DNA of 64,000 nt, from contig NC_088915.1 in the NCBI RefSeq assembly GCF_963576675.1, forward strand, positions 88,855,501 through 88,919,500. Direction: 5' to 3'. The DNA comes from Euphorbia lathyris. Taxonomy: Eukaryota; Streptophyta; Magnoliopsida; Malpighiales; Euphorbiaceae. The notes beneath the pieces were generated by a model, which was not told where the DNA came from, did not search any database, and worked only from the letters and a program-made list of their open reading frames with translations. The number at the start of each line of letters is the position of its first letter. Within the stretch, counting starts at the first letter, position 1. The translations under genes were made by a program, and so were the position numbers. Below are positions 31,241 to 42,657 of the stretch, in pieces.

Positions 31241-34200
31241 CTACTCGGCCTTTCTATATAGGCGTAGATTCTCGAGATTCCAGGTGCGCGGGAGCTTCTT
31301 TCCACTCATTTCTTCTATTTCGAAAGTGGCCGGTCCCATCTTCTTGGATACTTTGTATGGCCCGATCCAGTTGACGCCTAGCTTGCCTTTGCCATCTCTA
31401 GACTGTATTTTATCTGCTTTTTTCAAGACCAAGTCGTTTTTGTTGATCATTACTTTTTGCATTCTTCTGTCATGGTATTTCTTGATTCTATTGCGGTACA
31501 TTGCCATTCGCATGTAAGCTTTTTCTCTTCGTTCCTCCACAGAATCCAAAGCATCTATGATGTTGATAGGATTTTGTGTGTCGCAATAATAAATTGTCCG
31601 ATCTGTGGGCGACTTGATTTCAACAGGTAGGACTGCTTCGGCTCCATAAACTAGCGAGAAAGGTGTTTCGCCTGTTGCTGCCTTTACAGAGGTTCTGTAT
31701 GCCCACAGCATATGGGGTATCTCATCCGCCCAACCTTTTTTTTGTCACCTAGCCGCTTCTTGATGCCTTGAACCATGGCCCTGTTGGTAACCTCTGTCAT
31801 ACCATTTGATTGGGGATGGTTTACAGAAGAAAAATGATTCTTGATTCCCATGCTTTCGCAGTATGTTTTGAACTTGGCACAGTTGAACTGGGTGCCATTG
31901 TCGGTTATAAGCTTCTGCGGGATCCTAAATCGCATGATAATGTTCTCTCGTAAGAACTCGATCATTCGCTCCGGTGTTTGTGCAGTTACTGCCTCCGCTT
32001 CTACCCATTTGCTGAAGTGGTCCACTGCGACTATCAAATACTTCCTTTTCTTTGTTGTTTCTGGGAATGGACCCACTATATCAATTCCCCATGTTGCGAA
32101 TGGCCACGCCGTCATTATAGTGATTTGTTCAGCTCCGGAAACATGCTTTTCATTTGCATGGATTTGACAGTTGTGACATTCCGCAACCATCTTCTGGGAA
32201 TCTTCCACCACCTTGGGCCAGTAGTATCCCATCAGTTTGACCTTTCTTGCCAATGCCGCCGAAGCTTCGTGCGCGCCACAAATTCCTTCGTGTAGTTCTC
32301 GCAGCACATAGTCTCCTTCATTGCGACTAACGCATTTCAACCATGGACATGTGTACGATTTCCGATACAAAGTTCCATCCCGCATTGAGTATCGTGCCGA
32401 CTGCCCAATTATTTTTCTGGCCAAGCTCTTATCAACCGGCAAATCTCCCTGCTCCAGATATTGACGGATTGGCATCCGCCAATCTTCATCGTCTTCCAGT
32501 TCCTCGATGATCATAATCTGATCAACCTCGAATGCTGGTGCCGATTTTATTTCCAAGCTGCATGCTTTTTGACTCCATGGTTCTCTACTTGCCGCTGCCT
32601 TTGCCAATTCGTCAGCTTTTGCATTTTGGCCTCGTGGAACATGCACCATCTCCCAAACGACTCCCTTGTGCGTTAACTCTTGTGTCAATCGGCCGACTAC
32701 CTGATGGTATTTTACGAGCTCCTCCTGTTTCACCAGATAATTTTTTTTGATCTGGTTTATCATGAGTTTGGAATCGCTGTAGATTACCACTCTTTCTGGG
32801 GTGAGTTCATTGAGCAACTTCAATCCGCATATCATTGCTTTATACTCTGCGGCATTATTGGTAGTTTTGAAAGTTAATTTTGCTGCATAGCACATGCGAA
32901 TAACCTCCGGGCCCTTGATGACGACTCCTAGCCCAGCTCCGTCTGCAGATAAGGCCCCATCTGTGTACATGCTCCACTCTTCTTTTTGTGCCTTTGGACA
33001 TTCATCATCATCCCAGGTGAATTCGTTCACGAAGTCGGTGAGCACTTGGCTCTTTAGCGCTGGTCTTCCTTCATAGCGGATATCGAATTCGCCCAGGCGA
33101 ATTGACCATTCCATCAACCGGCCGGATGCGTCAGGTTTCTGCAGTACCTTTCGCATTGGGATGCCAGTTCTCACAATGATAGTATGCGCCTGAAAGTATG
33201 GTTTCAATCTAGCCGCCGTGGTTATCACTGCGAGGGCCATTTTGTCCAACTTCGAATACCAGAGTTCTGCATCCTTCAGGACTTTGCTCACGTAGTACAC
33301 TGGATATTGTTGCCCTTCTTCTTCTCGCACCATCACAGTGCATATCGCCATGCTGGTGACGGATACATAAAGAAACAAATCTTCTCCGTCTTCCGGCCTG
33401 CTCATTAAGGGCGGATAACATAGTAATCGCTTTATCCCCTCAAATGCTTCTTGACAATCCGGCGTCCATTCAAAGGACTTGGATTTTTTGATGGCATTGT
33501 AGAAAGGTAGACATCGCCTAGCTGAGCATGATATGAATCGCCCTAATGCCACCAACCGCCCGTTCAGTCTCTGTACTTCCCTTATGTTCCTTGGCGTCTT
33601 CATCTCCATTACTGCTTTAACCTTCTCAGGATTTGCCTCAACCCCTTTGCCGCTAACAATGAAACCCAGGAACTTTCCCGCTCTTGCTCCGAATGTGCAT
33701 TTCTCTGGGTTCAATTTGAGGCCATATTTGATCAACACTTCTAGGATTTCTTTGATATCCCGCGGTTGGTCTTGCATTTTCTTGCTTTTGATGATCATGT
33801 CATCAACATAGATCGAGAAGTTCTCACCGGATTTGTCTGAAAATATCTTGTTCATCATCCTCTGGTATGTTGCTCCCGCGTTTTTCAATCCAAAGGGCAT
33901 CACCTTGAAGCAATAAGTCGCCTGGTGAGTTATGAATGATGTTTTGATTTCATCCGCCTTCTCCATGGGTATCTGATGGTAACTGGATTTCACGTCGGTG
34001 AATGATAAAACTTCATATCCTGCAGTTCCATCTACCAATATATCAATGTTAGGAAGTGGATACATATCTTTCGGACATGCCTTGTTCAAGTCTTTGAAGT
34101 CGACGCACATTCTGTACGTTCCATTCGGCTTTTTGACTAGCACCACATTGGCTAACCACTCCGGATAGGTGACTTCTCGAATTGCATCTGACTTTAGCAA

Positions 34201-36846
34201 ATCCGCCACTGCTTTTTCAATCGCCTTTTGCCGCTCAGGAGCATGTCCCCTCTTCTTTTGCCGCACTGGGGTTGCCCCTTTGTCTACATTCAACCGATGG
34301 GTTGCTACGTTTGGGCTTATTCTTTTTAACACTTCATTTGGGGCGGCAAATGCCGGCTCACATTGGATCAATACCTCGGTAATGGCCTTCTTTGTTTCTT
34401 TTGAGAGTCCAGCCGCTATTCGCACGTTCTTGTCATTCGAGATGGCGAATAGTTCCGTTTCTCCCAATGCTTCCGCCGGCAGCTTCTCTTCGACTTTATC
34501 CTCCTCTTCCGGTTTTGGTTCAAGTGATAATGTATAGGCCTGTTGAGATACAAGTTGATCACCTTCAACTATGACTCGCCCTTGGTGTGTTGGCAAATGT
34601 AACGTTAAATGCTTCATTGAGATGAGCGACTCCATCTCCGATAGGAATGGACGTCCCAGAATTATGTTGTAGGACAGTGGGAGATCAACAATTGCGAATT
34701 CTAAATCACCTCGCCATTTTAGATTCTTATCGCCCATTTCTGCCTCCAACACCACCTGCCCACTTGTTTGGGAGGATTGACCCCCAAAACCAGTTACATC
34801 CATGAAGGTGTGTTCCACCCGCTCATCGTTGATTCCCAACTTGTTGAATGTTGTCCGGGTAATGACATTGCAAGAACTGCCTGTGTCGATAAGGACCCGC
34901 TTGATGTCCCATCCTTCAACGGCCATCGTGATCACCAGGGCATCCGTATGTGGCTCCGTGATTCTCGCAAATGAGCAATTGAGGGCATCCCCCCTATGTG
35001 TGTTGCTCTTTCGCCATTCACGGTGAGTTCTTTTTGTTGGAGGCTCGTAGATTCCGCCTGCTATCAAGTTTATCACCCCTTTCTTCTGCTTCTTTTCTGG
35101 CCGTGTTTCTCCCTCATGCGGGAGCGTTGTTTTCTCATCAGCTGTTTCTTTTCTTACAAATTGACTCAGCTTGCCTCTCTCGATCAGTTTTTCTATTTCC
35201 TTCTTCAGTTCGTAGCAATCATCTGTGTCATGGCCATTCAACCTGTGGAACCTGCAATATTTGTTAGGATGTCGCCCCAAACTGGTTCGACCTTTTACCT
35301 CGGGGAACCGCACATCCTTCTTCAGGGGGCTCTTTTCGATCCAAAGTAACACCTCCTGGCGAGTCGTGTTTAATGGTGTCTGATATCCGCCACTTTGAAA
35401 GGGGCGATCGCCTCTTCGAACAAAATTACTTTTGGACTGGGTCTGGCGCCGATTGTCCGAAGTGGATCTAGCGGCATCTCTTTCTCGCCGGGTTTGAGCC
35501 CTATGTTCCCTGTTGACATCATCCACTTCCATGAATTTCTTTGCTATTTTCATGAGTTCGGCCACTGTGCGCGGCTTGTTGCGGATGATTTCCTCCCGCA
35601 TACTCCAATCTGTGGTTCCATCTGCCATGATGTTGCGGATGCTCACGATATCCGGGTTTTGCAATCGCACCAGAATATCGTTGAACGCGACAAAAAATTC
35701 CCTTAGGGAATTATAGTTCCGCTGTTTGATCTCCTTCAGATGCCTATCCGTCACATCCGCCTCTTTACAGCCCACAAATTTCGCACAGAAATCCCGACTA
35801 TATTGATGCCAATTGTGAATAGATTCTGCGGGTAAAGATCGAAACCAATCAGATGCGGCTCCGCCCAAAGTTGTCGAGAATAACCTGCAAATGATGCTTT
35901 CACTCGCTCCTGCAACATCCATTAGTTCTCTGTAGTTCCTGACATGAGCCTCAGGATCAGAATTTGGATCCCCATAGTATTTAGGTATCGCGGGCGCTTT
36001 GATTCTGTGATCTGGAATGAATTCCCGCAACGAAGGGGCAAAAGGTGAATCGCTCTGGACCTCTGATCTCGGCCTAGGCGAGTACCCCATTCGCTCCATC
36101 ATGCTTCGTAATTGATCTTCTAAGTCAATATCGGGTATTCGCCGGACTTCTTCCATCCGCTGCTGGTGAATTCTGGGTGGCATCCACCCGCCCATCGGTG
36201 TTGAGACGTGTGCCTGTTGGGGGACTAACCGCTGTCCCGTTATAGGATCAAAGTTCTATGTGTGCTCCCGCCCATGAGTCATCAACTCCGAATGTCTGTG
36301 AGGAAAAGGTTCCACTTGCTGTAGCAGAAGAGTGCCTTGCACTCCTGGCAACGGTTGGGATGGCTGCCAGGTCGGATGTACCGTCGTAATGAGATCTGGA
36401 TGCGAGTAGTTGCTCGGGTGGCTGTGTGGGTTTGTGCGACTACTCTGGCCGACTTGATTCAGCGCCTGAGATGGCTGCGGGAGGGCCGATATGGCAGGGA
36501 TAGTCGGTGATTGTGTTGAGATAACCACAGGTTCTTGAGGAGCAGCCGCCACAGCGGTATTGTGTTCGGCGAGGGCCGTTAGTAAATTAATCATTCGATC
36601 TCCAGCCGCCTGGCTCATGTTCGAAGCCAAGACTTGTCCAGCCATCTGCACGAAATCACTATTGGACATTTCCATCTCAGTTTGCACTTGGACCTCCAAT
36701 AAGGGACTCAATTGTCCCGAAGGACCCGATGAGCTAGGCACCACAGGCTGTGTACTTGCAGGTTGCGAATTTGCAATCCGTGAACCTCGTGAGTTCATGC
36801 TAGTGGATCTGGTCGTAACACCGGTCGTTCGTGATGGTTTTGACAT
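31241..36846 (-). pseudogene. Tat gag-pol polyprotein, one stop and one frameshift
   Basis: The ATG at 36846 opens gag. A TAG at 36256-36258 interrupts it, and the same frame continues from 36195. Domains in order: capsid (AIPKYYGDPNSDPEAHV), a C/H knuckle variant (CRFHRLNGHDTDDC), protease (IDTGSSCNVI), reverse transcriptase (VDFKDLNKACPKD; IYVDDMIIKSK), a first RNase H lacking the usual lead Asp (LYVSVTSMAICTV), a second RNase H with intact residues (YTDGALSADGAG; NNAAEYKA; YSDSKLM), and integrase (HEG...H, CHNC; GIDIVGPFP; ITDNGTQF). A one-base loss in the A8 run (plus 31736-31743) shifts the frame, which reopens as MLWAYRTSVKAATGE and ends at 31241. Two lesions in 5.6 kb mark a recent death. 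Confidence 0.96.
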
Positions 36847-36904
36847 GTTCTTCGTGTACCTTTAACCAAGTGTTGGTAAAAAAGGTCCACGTTCACCGCA
36901 CCAA

Positions 36905-37368
36905 TGATAACTTGCTGGACCCGCTTTGATATTCTTTGCCGGAGTTACCTGCAAAACAAAACCGGAGACAGGATCTCCGGGAAAACTCTCCGACGATCAA
37001 GTCAGTTTTTGTAAGAATGAGTCTATAATTTAGCAATAGCTTTGTGGGAAAAATGTAAACGTACCTCCTCCCTTATTCTTAAGGCCTTTTATAGGTGTTT
37101 TTTGGGTAACCGCCGAGGGCGGTTACTCCTTAGTGGGCCACGTTCTGAGGGCGGTTACCCCTTTTTAGGCCATGTCCCTTTCGTGGTTTTCATGGCAACG
37201 AACGTGGTTCTGAGTGGGAGTCTTGGCGCTCCGTTTAGGAATTCGGGGCGGTTTACTCGCTGCGCCCGCTTCCTTCATTCGGGTCCCGTCTAATCTTAGC
37301 CCATGGGGCTTTAATATGGGCTGGCTTGCAAAATGAATATAACCCGTTTTGGGCTTCGCGGGTTATCA
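36905..37368 (-). repeat. Tat 5' LTR (right copy)
   Basis: 464 bp matching 27486-27950. In sense orientation it begins TGATAACCCGCGAAGCC and ends AGCAAGTTATCA, followed by the putative primer site at about 36886-36904. Confidence 0.95.
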
Positions 37369-37394
37369 CTCGTAAAATTTATATGTTTTTATTG

Positions 37395-37735
37395 GGTTCA
37401 CTTTATCAGAATTTGGCTGATAACGACATTTTTTTTATTAGTCCTTCAACTTTTTAGATTTTAGATCATTCAGGTGTTGTTTTTTTTATGAGAGAGAAAA
37501 TTAAAAAATGATGATTTTGACAGATTAAAATATAGTTCCATAGTAAATATGATACTAAGCAATTTTAATTCTTGAAAATTTTCATTTTGAGGCCGTTATC
37601 GGTCAAATTTGGCAAGGTAAAAAAAATGCAAAATTTTACAACTACAAGGTTGTGTTTGTAAAGAAAAATATCACAAGTACTCATCTTCAAATCCGTGTAA
37701 CCACAGTGCATCTACTTATAATTAACCCATGAGAT
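37395..37735. mobile_element. Fragment of the foldback family seen at 40811-41310
   Basis: Shares the order AATTTTAATTCTTGAAAATTTTCATTTTGAG, GTTATCGG-CAA, AATATCACA-GTAC and CCACAG-GCATCTA-TT with the right arm of 40811-41310. The left arm is poorly preserved. Confidence 0.6.
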
Positions 37736-37744
37736 TATACTCAA

Positions 37745-38180
37745 AATACGTGCAAAAACACAAAAATACCCCAATATTAACAATTAAGAGCAATTTTACT
37801 TATAACGTTTAAAATAGTGCAATTTTATTCATAATGTTGGCAATTAAGAGCAATTTTACTCTTAACATTTACAAATTGGGTCAACTTGAAAAATATTGAT
37901 CGAAATGTTTTCTCAGTCATGAATCTTGTCATTTACACTTCACACATCTTTTATCACTAATTAGTAACATATCACAGACATATGAATAGACTTAAAAAAA
38001 TACAGTGTATTTTGTATAAGTTGGATAAAAAATCCAAAAATTTCATCAAATTTTAAAAATATTGATCTCCAATTTTTTTTATTAAATTACAAAAAAATGT
38101 GAATTTTTTTTAAGAACTATATATGTAATTGGTACAAAATAATGAATAAAATATATGTATTTTATAATATTAAGTTTTTT
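37745..38180. mobile_element. Degraded copy of the TACCCCTAACG foldback family
   Basis: Carries AAAAATACCCC, two AGAGCAATTTTACT phrases, ATTGGGTCAACTT, TTATCACTAATTAGTAACA and ACAGTGTATTTTGTATAAG, in the same order as 41629-42219. The right arm is lost. Confidence 0.65.
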
Positions 38181-38189
38181 TTACATAAT

Positions 38190-38790
38190 AAAGTAAAAAC
38201 ATACGACATGAAAGCGAGAAATAAAACTTTTTACGAATACAAGCTAAAAACCAATACAAGATCCACAAAAAGTTAATAAAAAATACTACGAATAAAAGTC
38301 ATAAAAGAAACATCTAAAACAAAAAATCACATACATCTCGTAAATCCACATTCGTAGAAAAGTAGCTGCAATCCAATCTTCATCATCAAGGACCTTTCAG
38401 ACATTCAGATCTGAGTAATTTCTAGTGCAATCATGTAAATATAGTGATCTATAGACAAAATAAAATGTTTCCGCTCTTGCTAAAACCGAAAAGGTATAAA
38501 TAAAAGAATTATAGAGAACAAAGCAGTTCAGATGGATGAAAATATCTGATGAAATATATATGACCTGCAATAAAATAAAATTATTAATAAAGAAAATACA
38601 CTTGAAATACGGAGAAAACATATAGATGAGAGGAGAAAAAAAAACTTCCTTCTTCCTCTTCAAAGCAGATTGGCATACCGGAGATGAAAATGTGCAATGT
38701 AGAAGGAGAACTGCTAAGAAAAGGGAAGTGAATGAGTAAGGAAGGCGGCCGACCACCCCTTGAACCCTAGTTTTCTTGAAGAAAGACCGA
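38190..38790 (-). mobile_element. Retroposon-like sequence, copy 1
   Basis: On the minus strand this matches 53759-54361 through TTCTTTTATTTATACC-TTTTCGG-TTTAGCAAGA-CGGAAAC, TCAGATC-GAATGT, GATGATGAAGATT and GATTGCAG-T-CTTTTCT. An open frame of 119 codons (38397-38756) partly follows the match, but conservation is at DNA level and no known domain is visible. No clear tail is seen in this copy. Confidence 0.55.
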
Positions 38791-39317
38791 GGCCTTTGAA
38801 AATTATTCGGGAAATAATCAAATTTATATTTTTTATTTTTTTATATTTGTGAATAAAGAAATATAAATACAATCAAAATATATATCATACTATTTAAATT
38901 GATAATATAGAAAAATTTAATATAGAAAAATATGTATTTTTATGATATAGGTAAAAAATAATATTGTAACAATAATATTATTGAAACAGCTGAAACAAGT
39001 AAAACATAAATTTCATAAATAATATAGCTCATCGAAAACTATAAAACAATGCCTTCAAAGTCTTAAATCATATCACTGAAACAAGTAAAAAATGCAATTA
39101 AACAAAAAAATCCAAAAATAATAAACACAATTCACTAGCAACCACGTGTCAAAGTTAAAAATGAATTATAAAAAATAAAAAATCAAAATAATAATAATAA
39201 AATATTCTTTCTTTTAATCACTGCCTAGACGGTCACAAAGCGCCCCCCTAGCCAGCCAAAAAAGGGCCAAACGACGAAAACACGAAGACTAAACAGAAAA
39301 AATTAGAACTATTGGCG
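38791..39317. other. AT-rich DNA, nothing recognised
   Basis: Very AT-rich with A and T tracts and a short C run at about 39242-39249. No ORF, RNA gene or clear repeat. Confidence 0.5.
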
Positions 39318-39401
39318 ATTATTTTGTGAATCAGCCTATTTCAATCTTGAATCGTGTGGATTATTTTGTGAATCAGCATATTTCAATCTTGACTCGTGTG
39401 G
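39318..39401. repeat. 42-bp tandem duplication
   Basis: ATTATTTTGTGAATCAGCC through TTCAATCTTGAATCGTGTGG occurs at 39318-39359 and 39360-39401 with two differences. Confidence 0.9.
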
Positions 39402-39406
39402 ATTTG

Positions 39407-40800
39407 ATGCGGGCGTACTAGGAAAATTAATTCCCGATTAATTTTATTGGTTTCAGATTGTAAAATTCGTGTTAAACTTAACTTCTAGAAACGAAACAAT
39501 TGGATAAAAGATTCAATGATTGCAAAATAAAAACGTTATTGAATTCTTAGTTCCACTATTAAAAAGCTTTATCAGCTTACCTACTAGCACTACAAAAAAA
39601 AATCTAAATCAATAATTTGGAATTTTTTTCCTTTTTATTAATTTTGTAAATATTATTTTAATTACAAATGATGAAATCGGAAAAGAAAGCGATAATTACA
39701 ATTAAAAAACTACGTTAATTTCGTGGAAAAATTACGTTTAACAAAAGCAATTAGTCGTAATTTAATTACAAGAATGAAATTATTGACAAAGCTACAATTG
39801 AAAACAACAAACTTGAAGCTGAGAATGAATTGATGACTCGTCGGTATCTGGAGCCGATATTAATCTTGCATTTGTGGTTGACAATTGCTGTGATTGACGA
39901 AATGGGGAATTAAACGAATATAGACCGAAGTCTAGAGAAGTATTTGAGTGTAGCAAATGTGTTTTGGAAACTTAGAATTTATGTCGAAGGAAGCTTGTAA
40001 TTTTTGGAGAAGTTGACAATGGTGGGTAGATAAAAACTTGATTTTAAACAAATTAGAGGCCCGGGAATGAAAGTAAAAGCTTAAAAATGAAGACTAAAAC
40101 TTTAAAACGAAGCTTGATTACTTGGATTAAGGGAATTTTGAAGATCAATTTCAGAGAAAGACTTGAGTTTTTGTTGTAGGAGTTGATTGAGAGTTTTGGT
40201 TGGGGTTGATTGGACGTTTTGGTTGGGAGCTGGAATCGTGATTTGTCGTCCTATTTATAGCTAAAAATTTGAACCTTCATGTCCCATGACTTCCTCTATT
40301 TATTCTCATTGTCTCCACGAATTGATTTTGCAAAGATTGAGCAAAAAAAACGTGGGTATTATTAGATGCATAACAGGGTGCCACGAAAATAGCATCAGGA
40401 TCCGGTTTCCCTGAGACCATAGCTAGTCTCACCGAAACGTGGTTCTATCTTGCTGAGATGGGCAATTTTTTTTTTTTGTTTCGGCGAGACAGAGACATGT
40501 CTTGCCGAGACCAATTTTTCTTTCCATTTTTCGATATTTTTGCTATAATAAAACAATTTTTTAAATTCACTCCTAACAAAAACAAATTCTTGATTTTGAA
40601 CATCTAAACAGTATATAGACAGCTTTTTTTTTTACCCCGAGATGAATTCATTATTTGTTTGATATATTTCAAAAATATATTATAAATGCAACTCATATCT
40701 TATAAATATATTATCGATAGTTAAAAAAGTGTCCATGATTTGAAATTATATATTTTATAATTCGAAATAAGGTTTTACAGTTTTCTCCATGTACATTGTA
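39407..40800 (-). other. Possible solo or relic LTR with palindromic motifs
   Basis: Starts TGATGCGGGCG (compare TGATGCGTCCC of the LTRs at 55905 and 63867). It has a minus-strand TATA box, CTATAAATAGGAC, at about 40253-40262. At 40405-40525, upstream of the TATA in that sense, inverted phrases recur: TCTCACCGAAAC, GTTTCGGCGAGAC, CTTGCCGAGACC. The layout parallels the Athila-like LTRs but the sequence is not clearly homologous, and the right end and target duplication are not found. Confidence 0.3.
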
Positions 40801-40810
40801 TATATTAAAA

Positions 40811-41310
40811 AGGATTAATTATAAATAGATGTCATGTGTTTTCACAGATTTACAGTTAGGTATATGTGGTATTTTTTTATTACAAACGCAATCATATAGT
40901 TTGTGAAATTTTCATTTTCTATTGACCTTGCCATATTTGACCGACAACGATCACAAAATGAAAATTTTCAAGAATTAAAGTTGTTTAGTATTATATTTAC
41001 CATAGAATCCCATTTTTATTTTTTAAAATCATTATTTTTGGAGTTTTCTCTCTCTAAAAATTAACTTTCTCTCTTATAAAAAAGAACACTTAAATGACCT
41101 CAAACCTAAGAAGTTGAAGAATTAAAGATGCTTAAAATAAAGTTTAACTTTTGAAAATTTTCACTTTGAGATCATTATCGGCCAACTTTAACAAAGTCGA
41201 TAAAAAAAATGAAAATTCTGCAAACTACAAAATTGCGTTTGTAATAAAAAATATCACAGGTACCCATCTGTATATCCGTAAAACCACAGGGCATCTATTA
41301 GTAATTAACC
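40811..41310. mobile_element. Foldback MITE, about 500 bp
   Basis: The left end AGGATTAATTATAAATAGATG is complementary to the right end CATCTATTAGTAATTAACCT with internal matches through GTGGTATTTTTTTATTACAAACGCAA. Flanking TATTAAAA (40803-40810 and 41311-41318) is an 8-bp duplication. No ORF of note. Confidence 0.8.
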
Positions 41311-41318
41311 TATTAAAA

Positions 41319-41619
41319 CTGTCTCAAATAAAAATAAAAATTTCTAATGCGGATGAAATGAATAACACTAGTTTTATATTCAAAACTAACTTTTATGGTT
41401 ATTATTAACGTGATAGAAAATAAAAAATCATAAACTTAGACCTTATTTGATAAGAGCTTTTTGGAACAAAAATTAGAGGTTTGGCCTATAGATATTTGAA
41501 AGAGATTACAGGGTCTAAAAAGCTAATTTTGAAAAACCTTATTTTACCAGCTTTTTCAATTAGCTTATTCTCAATCTCTTTTTAAGGATATTTTTACCCC
41601 TATTTACTACCATCTAACT
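41319..41619. other. Left part of an older TIR-like sequence
   Basis: AGACCTTATTTGATAAGAGC at 41436 and the mirrored ACCAAACAAATTTACATAATCAGCT at about 42290 suggest that 41629-42219 landed inside an older element. No gene. Confidence 0.35.
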
Positions 41620-41628
41620 CAAATAAAA

Positions 41629-42219
41629 GGGTTAAGGTGCAAAAATACCCCTAACGTTTTGGGTCAGGAGCAATTTTACCTCTAACCTCTAAAATGATGC
41701 AATTTGATCCCTAATGTTTGTAGCCAAGAGCAATTTTATCCCTAACGTTGATAAATTGGATCAATTTTAGACACTATTATAAAATACAGTCATTTTTTTT
41801 TCTTTATTTTGCACCAATTGCATATCAATTTGTTCTAAAAAAGGATATAATGTTTTTTGTAATTTAATAATAAAATTGGAGACTAATATTTATAAATTCG
41901 GTGAATTTTTTGAATTTTTTTGTCTAATTCATACAAAAGACAGTATATTTTTAATATTTTTTTCTTATTTTTTTCACATCCCAACATATGTTTGTGATTT
42001 GTTACTGATGAAATAACGCACGTGTGAAGTGTAGATGACAAGATTCATGACCGAAAAGACAGTTTGATGAATTATTTATCAAATTGATCCAATTTATCAA
42101 CGTTAGGGATAAAATTGCTCTTGGCTTCCAACATTATAAATAAAATTGTACCATTTTAGACGTTATGGGTAAAATTGCTCCTGACCCAAAACGTTAGGGG
42201 TATTTTTGCACCTTAACCC
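41629..42219. mobile_element. Foldback MITE, TACCCCTAACG family, intact copy
   Basis: The left end GGGTTAAGGTGCAAAAATAC and right end GTATTTTTGCACCTTAACCC are perfect inverse ends. The arms carry CCTAACGTTTTGGGTCAGGAGC and inverse repeats. The 9-bp duplication CAAATAAAA (41620-41628 and 42220-42228) is exact, as expected for Mutator-like elements. 591 bp, non-coding. Confidence 0.93.
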
Positions 42220-42657
42220 CAAATAAAAACTTAATCATGTCCTTATATTTCATTTTACATAAACAGCTATTAACAATCAATTAAGTTTTACCAAACAAAT
42301 TTACATAATCAGCTAGTCAAATCAACTAACTAAACATGTAATCAGCTATCATCTAATAGTTATTTACTCAACATGATTTTAATAATGTGTCTAAACAAAA
42401 GATAGAATTGAATGCAAAAAAAATATAAAAGGTCGAGGATCTTAGAATACTTTTTGCCAAGAAAAAAAACAACAAAAGTACAAAGACTTGTGACCATAAA
42501 TTGTTGGAGGCATCTAATTGCTCAAAAATAAAAATATCTAAACCCATTTTTAATAAAATGACAAAATTACTTCCATTATTATATAAAAACAATAAATATG
42601 TTTTCGTATATCATTTCCAAATACGTCAAACTGATACGAACCAGGGCATTAAATTAC

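Larger units (their letters stand above)
27486..37368 (-). mobile_element. Ty3/Gypsy LTR retrotransposon, Tat lineage
   Basis: It is 9.9 kb with 465-bp LTRs (TGATAA...TTATCA). Flanks ATCGT and CTCGT give a 5-bp duplication with one mismatch. On the minus strand: 5' LTR at 36905-37368, gag-pol at 31241-36846, a 3' untranslated region with tandem repeats, a four-exon gene on the opposite strand, a polypurine tract and the 3' LTR. Two RNase H domains in pol place it in the Tat clade. The LTRs differ at about ten sites by my count. The sequence after the 5' LTR, TTGGTGCGGTGAACGTGG, should be the primer site, but I cannot assign its tRNA. Confidence 0.95.

Noticed and set aside
31841..35716. Many plus-strand ORFs opposite Tat pol
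   Set aside because: Shadows of the long minus-strand polyprotein, which has all the expected domains.
41151..41408. 85-codon ORF
   Set aside because: It lies across the right arm of a foldback MITE and AT-rich flank, with no domain.
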